This document shows positions 52,062 through 61,382 of a stretch of DNA of 64,000 nucleotides, in pieces. Numbering within the stretch: the first letter of the stretch is position 1; every line of letters begins with the position of its first letter. This stretch comes from Sphingobacteriales bacterium 39-19 (GTDB lineage: Bacteria; Bacteroidota; Bacteroidia; Chitinophagales; Chitinophagaceae). Both the position numbers and the translations under genes were made by a program. The notes beneath the pieces are model-generated. The model searched no databases. It saw only the letters and a list, made by a program, of their open reading frames with translations, and was not told the origin of the DNA. The DNA lies in contig MKTX01000007.1 in assembly GCA_001898465.1 (NCBI GenBank), forward strand, positions 62,001 to 126,000, in the 5' to 3' direction.

Positions 52062-53975
52062 TTAATTCTTTTTATACCCATTATTATTAAAAAGGTAGCT
52101 TGCAGATTGATACCAGGCGATAGTTTCGTTCACCAAATTACCATCGGGCGCAACCGGTTTTGTTTCTCCATTTACGGGGTTTATTTGCTCCATTTCGGTT
52201 TTCTTTAAAGGGGCCAGGGTTACCAGGTTATGGTTTTTAAAATATCCTAATTTTTGATAAGTACTTATAAAAACCCGGCTGTTTTGCGGCGGGCTTTTGT
52301 AAATATCAAAGCCCATGAATTTACTTTTATAATGGAGGTTCATCAATCCTAAAAGGGTTGGTATTAAATCTATCTGACTGGTAAAACGCTCTTCCATTTT
52401 GGGTTGTATTAATGCCGGGGCATACAGGAAACAGGGTATATGGTAATTTTCAATAGGTAGTTCTGTTTTTCCGGCGCTGCGGGCACAATGGTCGGCTACA
52501 ATGATGAATACGGTACTATCAAACCAGGGTTTTATTTTGGCATCTTGTATAAATTTATGAATGCTGTAATCGGTATATTTTACAGCCCCCTGGATTGATT
52601 TTGATTTTGAAGGCCTGTCAATTCTTCCATCAGGATAGGTATAGGGCCGATGATTACTTACCGTCATGATATGATTAAAAAATGGTTTGTTTTGTTTAAA
52701 GCTGCTATCACAGGCATTCAGCACCAGGTCAAAACTATATTCATCGGCAACACCCCAGGCGGTTTTAAATTTATTTGCCACATCCGGAATGTCTCGTTCA
52801 TCAATTACTTTATACCCGTTGTGACTAAAAAAATAACCCATATTATCAAAAAAACTATTGCCACCATATATAAAGCGGGTATCATACCCTTTATCTTTTA
52901 AAAGGTTTCCTATTGTAAACATGTTTTCATTATTGGGCCTTCTTACAATTGATTGGCCGGGGGTAGGCGGTATAGCCAGGGATAAAGCTTCTAACCCCCT
53001 TACCGTACGGGTGCCGGTTGCATAAAAATTCTTAAAAAATAAACTATGCGGAATTAACGAATCGAGGTATGGAGTTATTTGTTCATTATTGCCAAAATAC
53101 TGTAAATAGCTGCCACTTAAACTTTCTACAGAAATGAGTACAATATTCCATTTACGTTCCGGTTGTTCGGGAGTTATTTCTCTTTCTATACTTAAGGGGT
53201 TGGCGGTAAAACGGGCATCCGGTTGCTGAAGCAGGTTTCTGATTATTCTAAAATTTTCTTCATTATTCCCGGTTTTATAAAAGCTGGGATAGTCAATTTC
53301 ATTGTGCCAGAAAGCAGCACCAAATTCATACACGCCATTTCCTGCCAGTTCATTTACATATGTATTGCGGCTAAAATTTTTATAACTATTATTCACAAAA
53401 AAATATCCGGCTGCCGCTATGGCCATAAAGCCCAAAAAATAAATGCTGCGTGAAAGAAAACGCATGCTTACTTGTTGTGACAGCATAATTTTTTTTCGAA
53501 ACAGATAGAGTAAAATAACAACCCCTAAAAGCACAGCGCCCAGTATCAAGGGCATATTATACGATTCCCGGATATTACCAATTACTTCAGTGGTATAAAC
53601 AAGATAATCTACTGCTATAAAATTATAACGGGTGCTGAATTCGTTCCAAAATGTAATTTCACCGCCTACATTAAATACCAGGATAAGCAGGATAATGGTG
53701 AATAAAGTAAAAAGGGGTACCCGGTTCCATTTTTTTTGATACCAGGCATCCTTCATCAGCCAGCAATAAAGAGCCACCGGTATGGCAAAGAAAAAGCCTG
53801 TAACGAGATCATAAAACAAGCCGATGAAGAAGATACCCAGCAGGTGCATAATACTAAAATCAATATTACCCCAGCTGGAAAATAATAATACCAGGCGGGT
53901 AATAAAACTCAATATGACTACAAAAAGGATTACCAGGAATACCGGCCCAAACCGGTTTTTAAAAATCGGGTTCAT
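52062..53975 (-). CDS. LTA synthase family membrane sulfatase-like transferase
   Basis: 637 residues. Five membrane spans (to about residue 190) precede a sulfatase/alkaline-phosphatase-fold domain. 'NIVLISVESLSGSYLQYFG' carries the metal Glu, 'NFYATGTRTVRGLEALSL' the nucleophile Thr, and 'STVFIIVADHCARS' the Asp-His pair. Gram-negative members transfer phosphoglycerol or phosphoethanolamine to envelope glycans. The natural acceptor is unknown. No close operon partner. Confidence 0.9.
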   Translation of the reverse strand: MNPIFKNRFGPVFLVILFVVILSFITRLVLLFSSWGNIDFSIMHLLGIFFIGLFYDLVTGFFFAIPVALYCWLMKDAWYQKKWNRVPLFTLFTIILLILVFNVGGEITFWNEFSTRYNFIAVDYLVYTTEVIGNIRESYNMPLILGAVLLGVVILLYLFRKKIMLSQQVSMRFLSRSIYFLGFMAIAAAGYFFVNNSYKNFSRNTYVNELAGNGVYEFGAAFWHNEIDYPSFYKTGNNEENFRIIRNLLQQPDARFTANPLSIEREITPEQPERKWNIVLISVESLSGSYLQYFGNNEQITPYLDSLIPHSLFFKNFYATGTRTVRGLEALSLAIPPTPGQSIVRRPNNENMFTIGNLLKDKGYDTRFIYGGNSFFDNMGYFFSHNGYKVIDERDIPDVANKFKTAWGVADEYSFDLVLNACDSSFKQNKPFFNHIMTVSNHRPYTYPDGRIDRPSKSKSIQGAVKYTDYSIHKFIQDAKIKPWFDSTVFIIVADHCARSAGKTELPIENYHIPCFLYAPALIQPKMEERFTSQIDLIPTLLGLMNLHYKSKFMGFDIYKSPPQNSRVFISTYQKLGYFKNHNLVTLAPLKKTEMEQINPVNGETKPVAPDGNLVNETIAWYQSASYLFNNNGYKKN

Positions 53976-54017
53976 GTTTATCCGCTTAAATGATGAAGTA
54001 GGCTATACTTTTTTTTA

Positions 54018-55559
54018 TTAAAAGAAACTTTTACTTTTTGTGGATCTGCCACCCAGGCCCAGTGAACCCAGGAGCGACCTTACAATGGTATTTCCTGCAG
54101 TGCGAACAATGCTTTTAACAACACTGTTATTGGCTACTTTCTCAAATGTACTGGGTTCCGGTTTTTCTTGCCGCCCGCTTACCGGGGGTGGTGATTTTTC
54201 TGCGGCCTCCTGTAATTTAGCCGTAAGTATTTCATAAGCGCTTTGGCTATCAATTTCCTGGTTGTATTTATTTATTAATTTGCTGTTTGCATTAATAGTA
54301 TCCAGCTCAGCCTGGGTAAGTACATCCATGCGGCTCCTGGGCGAGCAAAGCATTACATGTACCAGTGGGGTAGGAATTCCTTTTTCATTGAGCAGAGTTA
54401 TCATAGCTTCACCAATACCCATTTCGGTAATCAGGTCTTCTGTTTTATAAAAGGTAGTAGTAGGGTAGTTGTCTGCCGTTTGTTTAATAGCCTTTCGGTC
54501 TGCTGCGGTAAAAGCCCTTAAAGAATGTTGAATTTTTAAACCCAATTGTCCTAATACCGATGCAGGTACATCCATTGGGTTTTGGGTGCAAAAATAAATA
54601 CCAATTCCTTTACTGCGTATAAGTTTGATAATCGTTTCAATTTGTTGCAGGAGAGCTGTACTGGCTTCCTGGAAAATGAGATGGGCTTCATCAATAAACA
54701 TCACCAGTTTGGGTTTATCGAGGTCGCCTTCTTCGGGGCAGGTAGCATAAATTTCTGCCAGCATCTGGAGCATAAATGTAGAAAATAATTTGGGCTTATC
54801 CTGTATATCTGCAGTTCGTAAAATATTAATCATTCCCCGGCCATCATTATTTATTCTCATCAGGTCATCTACTTCAAAACTTTTTTCACCAAAAAATTCA
54901 TCAGCGCCCTGTTGCTGTAATTCTATTACCTTTCTTAATATAGTACCCGTAGAAGTAGTGGAGATTTTGCCATAATCTTTTTCTATTTCTGCTTTTCCTT
55001 CATCACCGATGTATTGCAGCACTTTAATAAAATCTTTAAGATCCAACAAAGGATATTTATGATCATCGCAGTATTTAAAGATGAGGGAAACAACACCTCC
55101 CTGCGTATCATTTAATCCTAAAATTTTGCTTAATAAAACCGGGCCAAATTCACTCACCGTAGCTTTTAATTTACAACCGTCTTTACCTGTGAGTGATAGC
55201 ATTTCGCAGGGGAATGCTTCGGGTGTATAAGTAAGGTTAAGTTTCTTGTATCTTTCTGCAACCTTATCATTTAATACCCCGGGAGCGCCTATGCCACTTA
55301 AATCGCCTTTAATATCCAGCAGCAGCACAGGGATGCTGGCATCGCTTAAAAATTCTGCAATAAGTTGTAAAGTTTTTGTTTTTCCTGTTCCGGTAGCGCC
55401 GGCAACCAGCCCATGCCGGTTAAGTGTTTTAAGGGGAAGGCGTACGGTCGCTTCGCTTATAACTTCGCCATTGAGTATGCCACACCCCAATTGTATAGAT
55501 TCTCCTTTAAATGTATATCCGTCATTAATCGTTTTTGTAAAATCTTCACGACTTGCCAT
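54018..55559 (-). CDS. DUF853 family ATPase (HerA/YjgR-like)
   Basis: 513 residues. 'HGLVAGATGTGKTKTLQLIA' (Walker A near residue 55), 'VLLLDIKGDLSGIGAPG' and 'KLVMFIDEAHLIFQEAS' (Walker B) identify the DUF853/YjgR ATPases related to HerA-FtsK pumps. The C-terminal tail is Pro/Lys-rich and ends 'GLGGRSTKSKSFF'. NurA is not adjacent, so a role in end resection is not implied. It is divergent from the M16 pair. Confidence 0.9.
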   Translation of the reverse strand: MASREDFTKTINDGYTFKGESIQLGCGILNGEVISEATVRLPLKTLNRHGLVAGATGTGKTKTLQLIAEFLSDASIPVLLLDIKGDLSGIGAPGVLNDKVAERYKKLNLTYTPEAFPCEMLSLTGKDGCKLKATVSEFGPVLLSKILGLNDTQGGVVSLIFKYCDDHKYPLLDLKDFIKVLQYIGDEGKAEIEKDYGKISTTSTGTILRKVIELQQQGADEFFGEKSFEVDDLMRINNDGRGMINILRTADIQDKPKLFSTFMLQMLAEIYATCPEEGDLDKPKLVMFIDEAHLIFQEASTALLQQIETIIKLIRSKGIGIYFCTQNPMDVPASVLGQLGLKIQHSLRAFTAADRKAIKQTADNYPTTTFYKTEDLITEMGIGEAMITLLNEKGIPTPLVHVMLCSPRSRMDVLTQAELDTINANSKLINKYNQEIDSQSAYEILTAKLQEAAEKSPPPVSGRQEKPEPSTFEKVANNSVVKSIVRTAGNTIVRSLLGSLGLGGRSTKSKSFF

Positions 55560-55664
55560 GTTATAGAATTTTATGGAAAGTTACGAAGCGGAATGATAAG
55601 TTTTAAGAATTCTAAAATTTTGGTTTTTATTATTACCGTTTATCACTATTGCGTGTTGTAATTA

Positions 55665-55694
55665 TTGAAAATAGGGGCATTGTGCCTATTTTTG
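55665..55694 (+). promoter_or_regulatory. consensus Bacteroidota promoter before M16 operon
   Basis: TTG (55665-55667), 19 bases, TATTTTTG (55687-55694), then ATG at 55714. This fits the -33/-7 sigma-A pattern well. Confidence 0.65.
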
Positions 55695-55713
55695 TCATCC
55701 TAATTTTTGAAAT

Positions 55714-57024
55714 ATGAAAAAAACAGTAATTTATTTTGCACTGCTGGCTTTTAGTTTAAATGCATCAGCGCAAAAAGTAGCTTATACGGAGTACAAGCTA
55801 AAGAATGGGTTAGATGTGATATTACACCAGGATAAGTCAGTACCGGTTGTTGCCGTGTCAGTCATGTATCATGTAGGGAGTAAAGATGAACAACCTAACC
55901 GTACCGGTTTTGCCCATTTTTTTGAGCATTTGCTCTTTGAAGGTTCAGAGAACATCAAGCGGGGTGAATTTATGAAAATTGTAAGCCAAAACGGCGGTCA
56001 AAATAATGCAAATACCACCCAGGACCGCACATTTTATTACGAAGTTTTTCCCGCTAATCAATTAGAAACCGGTTTGTGGCTGGAAAGTGAAAGAATGATG
56101 CATCCCGTGATAAATGAAGTAGGTGTAAAAACGCAAAACGAAGTAGTGAAAGAAGAAAAAAGGATGCGGGTAGATAATCAACCTTACGGCCAGTTTATTT
56201 CTGAAATTATGAAAAGGCTATTTACCAAGCATCCTTATACCTGGGTGCCCATTGGAAGCATGGCAGACCTGGATGCCGCAACTTTGCAGGAGTTTAAAGA
56301 TTTTTTTAAAAAATATTATGTACCCAACAATGCTGTTTTGTCTATTGCCGGTGATATTGATATTGAAAAAACAAAGAAATGGGTAGATGCTTATTTCTCT
56401 GATATTCCTAAAGGCGCACCGGTGCCCCGGGTTACCCAAAAAGAAGACCCGATTACAAAAGAAATTATAGATACCGCATATGATGCCAATATTCAGATAC
56501 CTGCCGTTATGATTGCTTATCGCACCCCTTCCATGACCAGTAAAGATTCAAAAATCCTGGAAATGGCATCGGCTGTGTTAAGTGGTGGAAAAAGCAGCCG
56601 CTTATATACTAAAATGGTAGATGACAAAAAAGAAGCCTTGCAGGTAGGCGCCTTTAATTATGCATTGGAAGATTACGGGGCCTATATTATATATGGCTTA
56701 CCTAATGGAAATGTGGCATTAGATACTTTGATCGCTGATATTGACGAAGAAGTGGAAAAATTACAAACTACATTAATGAGCGAAAAAGAATTTACAAAAC
56801 TGCAAAACCAGTTTGAAAATGACTTTTTAGATAAAAATACCCGGATGCTGGGAATAGCCGAAAATTTAGCAGATGGTTATACATTTTATAACAATACCAA
56901 CAACATAAATACTGAACTGGAACAAATAAGAAAAATCACCCGCCAGGAAGTACAGGATGTTGCCCGTAAATACCTGAATAAAAACCAGCGTGTAGTACTT
57001 TATTATTTACCCAAAAAAGGATAA
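55714..57024 (+). CDS. M16 family zinc peptidase, catalytic subunit
   Basis: 436 residues with signal peptide ending near 'NASAQ'. The inverted zinc motif 'FAHFFEHLLFEGS' (HxxEH near residue 67-72) and the distal 'NEVVKEEKRM' Glu are intact. Bacteroidota export such proteins as heterodimers with an inactive M16 partner, which here is the next gene 23 bases on. It probably degrades peptides in the periplasm. Confidence 0.92.
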   Translation: MKKTVIYFALLAFSLNASAQKVAYTEYKLKNGLDVILHQDKSVPVVAVSVMYHVGSKDEQPNRTGFAHFFEHLLFEGSENIKRGEFMKIVSQNGGQNNANTTQDRTFYYEVFPANQLETGLWLESERMMHPVINEVGVKTQNEVVKEEKRMRVDNQPYGQFISEIMKRLFTKHPYTWVPIGSMADLDAATLQEFKDFFKKYYVPNNAVLSIAGDIDIEKTKKWVDAYFSDIPKGAPVPRVTQKEDPITKEIIDTAYDANIQIPAVMIAYRTPSMTSKDSKILEMASAVLSGGKSSRLYTKMVDDKKEALQVGAFNYALEDYGAYIIYGLPNGNVALDTLIADIDEEVEKLQTTLMSEKEFTKLQNQFENDFLDKNTRMLGIAENLADGYTFYNNTNNINTELEQIRKITRQEVQDVARKYLNKNQRVVLYYLPKKG

Positions 57025-57047
57025 TAGCAAACTTTAAACGAATTAAC

Positions 57048-59135
57048 ATGAAAAGAATATTAATACTTGTACTCGGTGTTTTCATTTTTATGAATGCAGA
57101 TGCACAGGTAAAAAAAATAGACAGGTCTAAAAGGCCGGTTGCAGGGCCAGCCCCAATCATCAACCTAAAAGATCCCGTAATATACCATATGCCAAACGGG
57201 ATGACCTTATTGGTTGTGGAAGATCATAAATTACCAAAAGTATCTGCATCCTTAATTATAGATGCAGGTCCTGTAAAAGAAGGAAATAAAGCCGGGCATC
57301 TGGCATTAATGGGCCAGATGTTAGAAGAAGGAACAACCCAAATGGCTAAAGCTGATTTTGATGAAGCCATTGATCAAATGGGAGCCAATGTAAATTTATC
57401 TTCCAGCGGCGCTTCCGCCTCGGCTCTTACCCGCTATTTTCCGAAAGCTTTTGAATTAATGACCCAGGCATTAAGGCATCCTTCTTTTCCTGAAGCGGCT
57501 TTGGAAAAATTGCGCAAACAAGCCCTTACCGGTTTAAAATCCCAGGAAAAATCGGCTCCTGCTATTGCAGCCCGGGTAAACAATGCCCTGGCTTATGGAA
57601 AAAATACAGCCATGGGTGAATTTGAAACGGAAGAAACCATTAAAGCCATCACCCTCCAGGATATAAAAGATGCCTATAATAACTATATAACACCCAGCCG
57701 CAGCTACCTCACTTTTGTAGGCGATATTACACCGGCTGCTGCCAAAGCGCTGGTAGAAAAATACCTGGGCAACTGGACCGGTAAAAAATTAACGCTCCCC
57801 TCTATTCCCGATGCAGAAAACCCGGTTCGTTCCGAAATTGATATTGTAAATGTACCTACTGCTGTGCAGGCCGAAATAAGAATGGGTAATTTGGTAACCA
57901 ACCCTATGAATGGCTCAAACTACCACGCCTCCTTACTTGCCAATTATATTTTGGGTGGCAGTGCCGATGCCAAATTATTTATGAACCTGAGAGAAAAACA
58001 TGGGTTTACTTACGGGAGTTATTCATCCTTAGGGAGCGGCCGCTTTCAGAGTATGTTTAGCGCCAGCGCAGCCGTACGTACCGATAAAACAGACAGCGCT
58101 GTTGCCGAAATCGCAAAAGAAATTATAAGCATGCGGGATGGTAACATCACTGCAGAAGAACTGGCTACCGCAAAGGCCGCTTACAATGGATATTTTGCAT
58201 TAAATATGGAAGACCCTGCCCGCAGCGCCAAACTGGCCAGTAATATTTTAATAAACGACCTGCCCAAAGATTTTTATAAAACATATCTTACCAAAATAAA
58301 CGCAGTAAGTATTGACGATATTAAAAAAGTATCTAAAGAATATTTTAGTGAAGGTAGAAGCCGTATCGTAATTGCCGGGAATGCCGACCGCATTATACCC
58401 AACCTGATGCGCCTGGGTTACCCCATAAAAAAATACGACCGCTATGCCGATCCGGTAGTAGAAAAACCGGCGGATGTAAATGTTGCTGAAACTCCTAAAA
58501 CAACCGATAAAGTTTCTGCCTACAGCATTGTAGAAGATTACCTGAAGGCCATCGGGGGTAAGGAAGCCATAAAAGGGATCACTTCAATTCATACCGACAT
58601 TTCTTTAGAAATGATGGGCCGCAGTTTTGAAGGAACTTCAAAACAAATGAATCCCAATAAAAGAAATACGGAATTAAAAATGGGCGACATGACGATCTTT
58701 AAACAAGTATTTAATGGTACGAATGGTTACATGGTGCAAGGAGGGCAAAAGCTGGATATGACCGAAGATCAAATAAAGGAAATGGCCGATGAAAAAGGGG
58801 TATTTCCACAACTTTACTATACCACTTCTGACTATAAATTAGATTACCTGGGCGCCGGTAAAGTAGATGGAGAAGCTACCTACCGGTTAAAAGTAATAAT
58901 GCCAAGTGGTAAAACTTCTGTGCAACAATACTCTACAAAAACCGGGCTCTTGCTGCAGGAAGAAAATACGGATGCAAAAGGAGAAGTAGAAACGGTAAAT
59001 TACAGCAATTACAAAAAAGTGGGGAATATTTTATTTCCATTCTCCATTGTTCGTAACGCCGGCGGCCAGGAAATACCACTGACCATTACCGCTGTAAAAT
59101 TTAATGAAGGCGTTTCAGATAGCGACTTTCAATAA
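57048..59135 (+). CDS. M16 family non-catalytic subunit with LolA-like C-terminal extension
   Basis: 695 residues with signal peptide ('ILVLGVFIFMNADAQ'). The M16 fold is shown by 'GMTLLVVEDHKLPKVSASLI' region and 'NLREKHGFTYGSYSSL', but where HxxEH should be it reads 'GHLALMGQMLEEG', so zinc binding is lost. Residues ~490-695 form a separate domain ('YLKAIGGKEAIKGITSIHTD', 'NGTNGYMVQGGQKLDMTEDQ') resembling LolA/outer-membrane-lipoprotein-sorting folds. It partners the previous gene. Ends at a terminator. Confidence 0.9.
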   Translation: MKRILILVLGVFIFMNADAQVKKIDRSKRPVAGPAPIINLKDPVIYHMPNGMTLLVVEDHKLPKVSASLIIDAGPVKEGNKAGHLALMGQMLEEGTTQMAKADFDEAIDQMGANVNLSSSGASASALTRYFPKAFELMTQALRHPSFPEAALEKLRKQALTGLKSQEKSAPAIAARVNNALAYGKNTAMGEFETEETIKAITLQDIKDAYNNYITPSRSYLTFVGDITPAAAKALVEKYLGNWTGKKLTLPSIPDAENPVRSEIDIVNVPTAVQAEIRMGNLVTNPMNGSNYHASLLANYILGGSADAKLFMNLREKHGFTYGSYSSLGSGRFQSMFSASAAVRTDKTDSAVAEIAKEIISMRDGNITAEELATAKAAYNGYFALNMEDPARSAKLASNILINDLPKDFYKTYLTKINAVSIDDIKKVSKEYFSEGRSRIVIAGNADRIIPNLMRLGYPIKKYDRYADPVVEKPADVNVAETPKTTDKVSAYSIVEDYLKAIGGKEAIKGITSIHTDISLEMMGRSFEGTSKQMNPNKRNTELKMGDMTIFKQVFNGTNGYMVQGGQKLDMTEDQIKEMADEKGVFPQLYYTTSDYKLDYLGAGKVDGEATYRLKVIMPSGKTSVQQYSTKTGLLLQEENTDAKGEVETVNYSNYKKVGNILFPFSIVRNAGGQEIPLTITAVKFNEGVSDSDFQ

Positions 59136-59154
59136 ATGAGTAATAACTCTTTAC

Positions 59155-59180
59155 ATGCCACCTACGGGTGGCATTTTTTT
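59155..59180 (+). terminator. intrinsic terminator after M16 operon
   Basis: ATGCCACC-TACG-GGTGGCAT (59155-59174), perfect 8-bp stem, followed by T-run. The loop and stem resemble, but do not copy, the island terminators. Confidence 0.85.
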
Positions 59181-59288
59181 TATATTACAGTGCAGCAACA
59201 GATAATAAATGATGGTTAACAAAAAATTAGGCATTATATTAGTGGTATATAGTTTGATTTAATTTTATTTGTAAAAAACTAATAAGAC

Positions 59289-59987
59289 ATGGAAGCAGCT
59301 AAACCCAAAATTTTATTGTGCGAAGATGATCCCAACCTGGGCATGGTATTAAAAAATTACCTGGAATTAAATGAGTATGATGTAATCCTGGAAAGGGATG
59401 GCAGGCTCGGCCTGGCTGCCTTTCAACGGGAGAAATTTGATATTTGCCTGCTCGATGTTATGATGCCCAATATGGATGGATTTGCATTGGCCGAAGAAAT
59501 AAGAGATGTAAACCCCGATGTACCTTTATTTTTCTTAAGCGCAAAAACCATGAAGGATGATATTATACAGGGGTACAAGCTGGGCGCTGATGATTATATC
59601 ACCAAGCCTTTTGATAGTGACGTATTGTTGCATAAGATTAAAGCCATTTTAAAGCGTAACGAAGAACTGCACAAGGAAGAAACCAATGCTGAGTTCGACC
59701 TGGGCCGGTATCATTTTAACCCCCGTTTGCGGGAACTGGCCATAGATGGTAAGACTCAAACCCTGTCGCCTAAAGAAAATGAATTATTAAAAATGCTTGC
59801 TGAGTATAAGAATGACCTTTTACCCAGGGAAGCAGCCCTTAAAAAAATATGGGGCAGCGATACTTATTTTAATGGCCGCAGCATGGATGTGTATATTGCC
59901 AAATTGCGTAAGTACTTACGGGAAGACAGTAAAATAGAAATTGTAAACATTCATGGCAACGGCTTCAGGCTTGTTGTAACTGAATAA
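59289..59987 (+). CDS. OmpR-family response regulator
   Basis: 232 residues. The receiver has the acidic pair in 'LLCEDDPNLG', phospho-Asp in 'CLLDVMMPNMDGF' (about residue 56), 'FFLSAK' and 'DDYITKPFD'. The effector is a winged helix with 'LSPKENELLKMLAEYKNDLL' region and 'RSMDVYIAKLRKYL'. It is close to RprY-type regulators of Bacteroidota. No histidine kinase is adjacent, so its sensor is elsewhere. A hairpin terminator follows at once. Confidence 0.93.
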   Translation: MEAAKPKILLCEDDPNLGMVLKNYLELNEYDVILERDGRLGLAAFQREKFDICLLDVMMPNMDGFALAEEIRDVNPDVPLFFLSAKTMKDDIIQGYKLGADDYITKPFDSDVLLHKIKAILKRNEELHKEETNAEFDLGRYHFNPRLRELAIDGKTQTLSPKENELLKMLAEYKNDLLPREAALKKIWGSDTYFNGRSMDVYIAKLRKYLREDSKIEIVNIHGNGFRLVVTE

Positions 59988-60013
59988 ATTATTTTTTTTG
60001 ATATACCTTCTTA

Positions 60014-60045
60014 ACTGGCTGCCCATGGGTAGCCAGTTTTATTTT
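60014..60045 (+). terminator. intrinsic terminator after response regulator
   Basis: ACTGGCT-G-CCC-AT-GGG-T-AGCCAGT (60014-60037) then TTTTATTTTAT. The rest of 59988-60160 shows no gene. Confidence 0.8.
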
Positions 60046-60160
60046 ATCTTTTTTAAAAAAAGGTAAACGGGGGGCGTATTACGGAATGGGAAATGATGAT
60101 AAGAATGCTTAAGCTAAAACGGAGCGTCGCCACTGCGGTTCCATGCAGCTATGCCGCTGG

Positions 60161-60937
60161 TTACAAAATAATTTGTTGCAGATCGTAAGCCAGTTGCCTG
60201 TTTGCAGGCAGTGTGTTATTTATTTTTTCGTGCAGGCCAAGCTGGTGACTGATATGGGTAAAATATGCAAGGGGGATATTTAGTTCATCGGCCAATGCAA
60301 TGGCTTCTGAAAGAGTGAAATGAGAAATATGGGGTTTGTGGCGAAGCGCATTTAAAATTAAAATTTCAGTTCCTGTAATTTTTTCTATTTCTTCAGCATC
60401 TATTTTATTCGCATCGGTAATATAAGTGAAATTCCCAAAGCGAAAGCCCAGTACAGGCATTTTTAAATGCCAAACCTGGATGGGCTGTACGGGTATATCC
60501 CCTACCATAAAGGGACCGCCGGAAATGGAATGCAGGTTTACAGCGGGTATGCCCGGGTATTTTTGATCGGAAAAAATATAATGAAATTCGTTTCGTAAAG
60601 CTTGTTGGGTTATTTCATTTGCATATACATCCATGTCTTTATGACTAAAAAAATTATACCCCCGTATATCATCCAGGCCGGCAATATGATCTTTATGCGG
60701 ATGAGTAAAAATAACGGCATCTAATTTTGTAATATTACTCCGTAACATTTGGTACCTGAAGTCGGGTGTAGTATCTACAACCAAAGTAGTGGTGGGGCTT
60801 TGCACCAAAATACTGCTGCGGAGCCGCTTGTCTTTAGGATTGGTGGAATGGCATACTTCACAAGGGCATGCGATCATAGGAACACCACTACTGGTGCCCG
60901 TACCTAAAAAAGTTATGGTGAGTGGGGGGCAATGCAT
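60161..60937 (-). CDS. MBL-fold metallo-hydrolase, PhnP-like
   Basis: About 258 residues. Start at 60937 gives 'HCPPLTITFLGTGTSSGVP', the family N-terminus. 'CPCEVCHSTNPKDKRLRSS' is the extra zinc/loop motif of PhnP-like phosphodiesterases, and 'FTHPHKDHIAGLDDIR' is the HxHxDH metal site. 'ITDANKI' and 'FTHISHQLG' complete it. PhnP hydrolyses cyclic phosphodiesters; in Bacteroidota this lone homologue probably acts on another cyclic phosphate. The second to fifth codons contain a C6 run, which I treat as chance. Confidence 0.88.
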   Translation of the reverse strand: MHCPPLTITFLGTGTSSGVPMIACPCEVCHSTNPKDKRLRSSILVQSPTTTLVVDTTPDFRYQMLRSNITKLDAVIFTHPHKDHIAGLDDIRGYNFFSHKDMDVYANEITQQALRNEFHYIFSDQKYPGIPAVNLHSISGGPFMVGDIPVQPIQVWHLKMPVLGFRFGNFTYITDANKIDAEEIEKITGTEILILNALRHKPHISHFTLSEAIALADELNIPLAYFTHISHQLGLHEKINNTLPANRQLAYDLQQIIL

Positions 60938-61003
60938 TGCAATAAAAAACAAAATTAAGAAACTATCGGCAAAGCATTTTATTACCAAATGAATAACCGG
61001 GTA

Positions 61004-61282
61004 TTAATCCTGGAGGGCTAATTCATTTTTTTTTGTGAGTTCCAGGAAAAGCTTCTGGCTCTCGTGGGTAAGTAAATCAATATGAATATCCAGCTCGGGA
61101 ATAAGGTCAATAAGGGTATTGATTCGTCCTTCTGTTTGAAAAAATTTATTGAGAACAACAACTTTTTTTGATTGCAGGATGCAGTATCCGCTTTGAAAAG
61201 TACCTCTTTCATAACGGATAATATAGCCGCTTTCTTCTATAATCTTTTCTATTTTATCTAAATTATTTTGCGTGAACTTCAT
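61004..61282 (-). CDS. small conserved hypothetical protein (92 aa)
   Basis: 92 residues: 'NNLDKIEKIIEESGYIIRYE', 'FQSGYCILQSKKVVVLNKFF' and 'INTLIDLIPELDI'. I recognise this as a short cytoplasmic protein found widely in Bacteroidota without assigned function. No signal peptide. It lies between the MBL gene (66 bases) and porX (100 bases), all on the minus strand. Confidence 0.75.
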   Translation of the reverse strand: MKFTQNNLDKIEKIIEESGYIIRYERGTFQSGYCILQSKKVVVLNKFFQTEGRINTLIDLIPELDIHIDLLTHESQKLFLELTKKNELALQD

Positions 61283-61382
61283 AATAAAAAAAAGGTGTTA
61301 ATCATACAAATTAATACCTGCAACTTGCATTAATAGTAAAGAATAGCAAAATAAGGTTATTCACAAAGGTGCATAAGTGTAC

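Noticed and set aside
60121-60165. GC-rich segment resembling the structured leader element (GAGCGTCGCCACTG)
   Set aside because: Only about eight contiguous bases agree and the closing stem is absent; treated as chance.
60925-60930. C6 run at the start of the MBL-hydrolase gene as a switch
   Set aside because: The gene is in frame, the tract is only six bases, and the product is a housekeeping-type enzyme.
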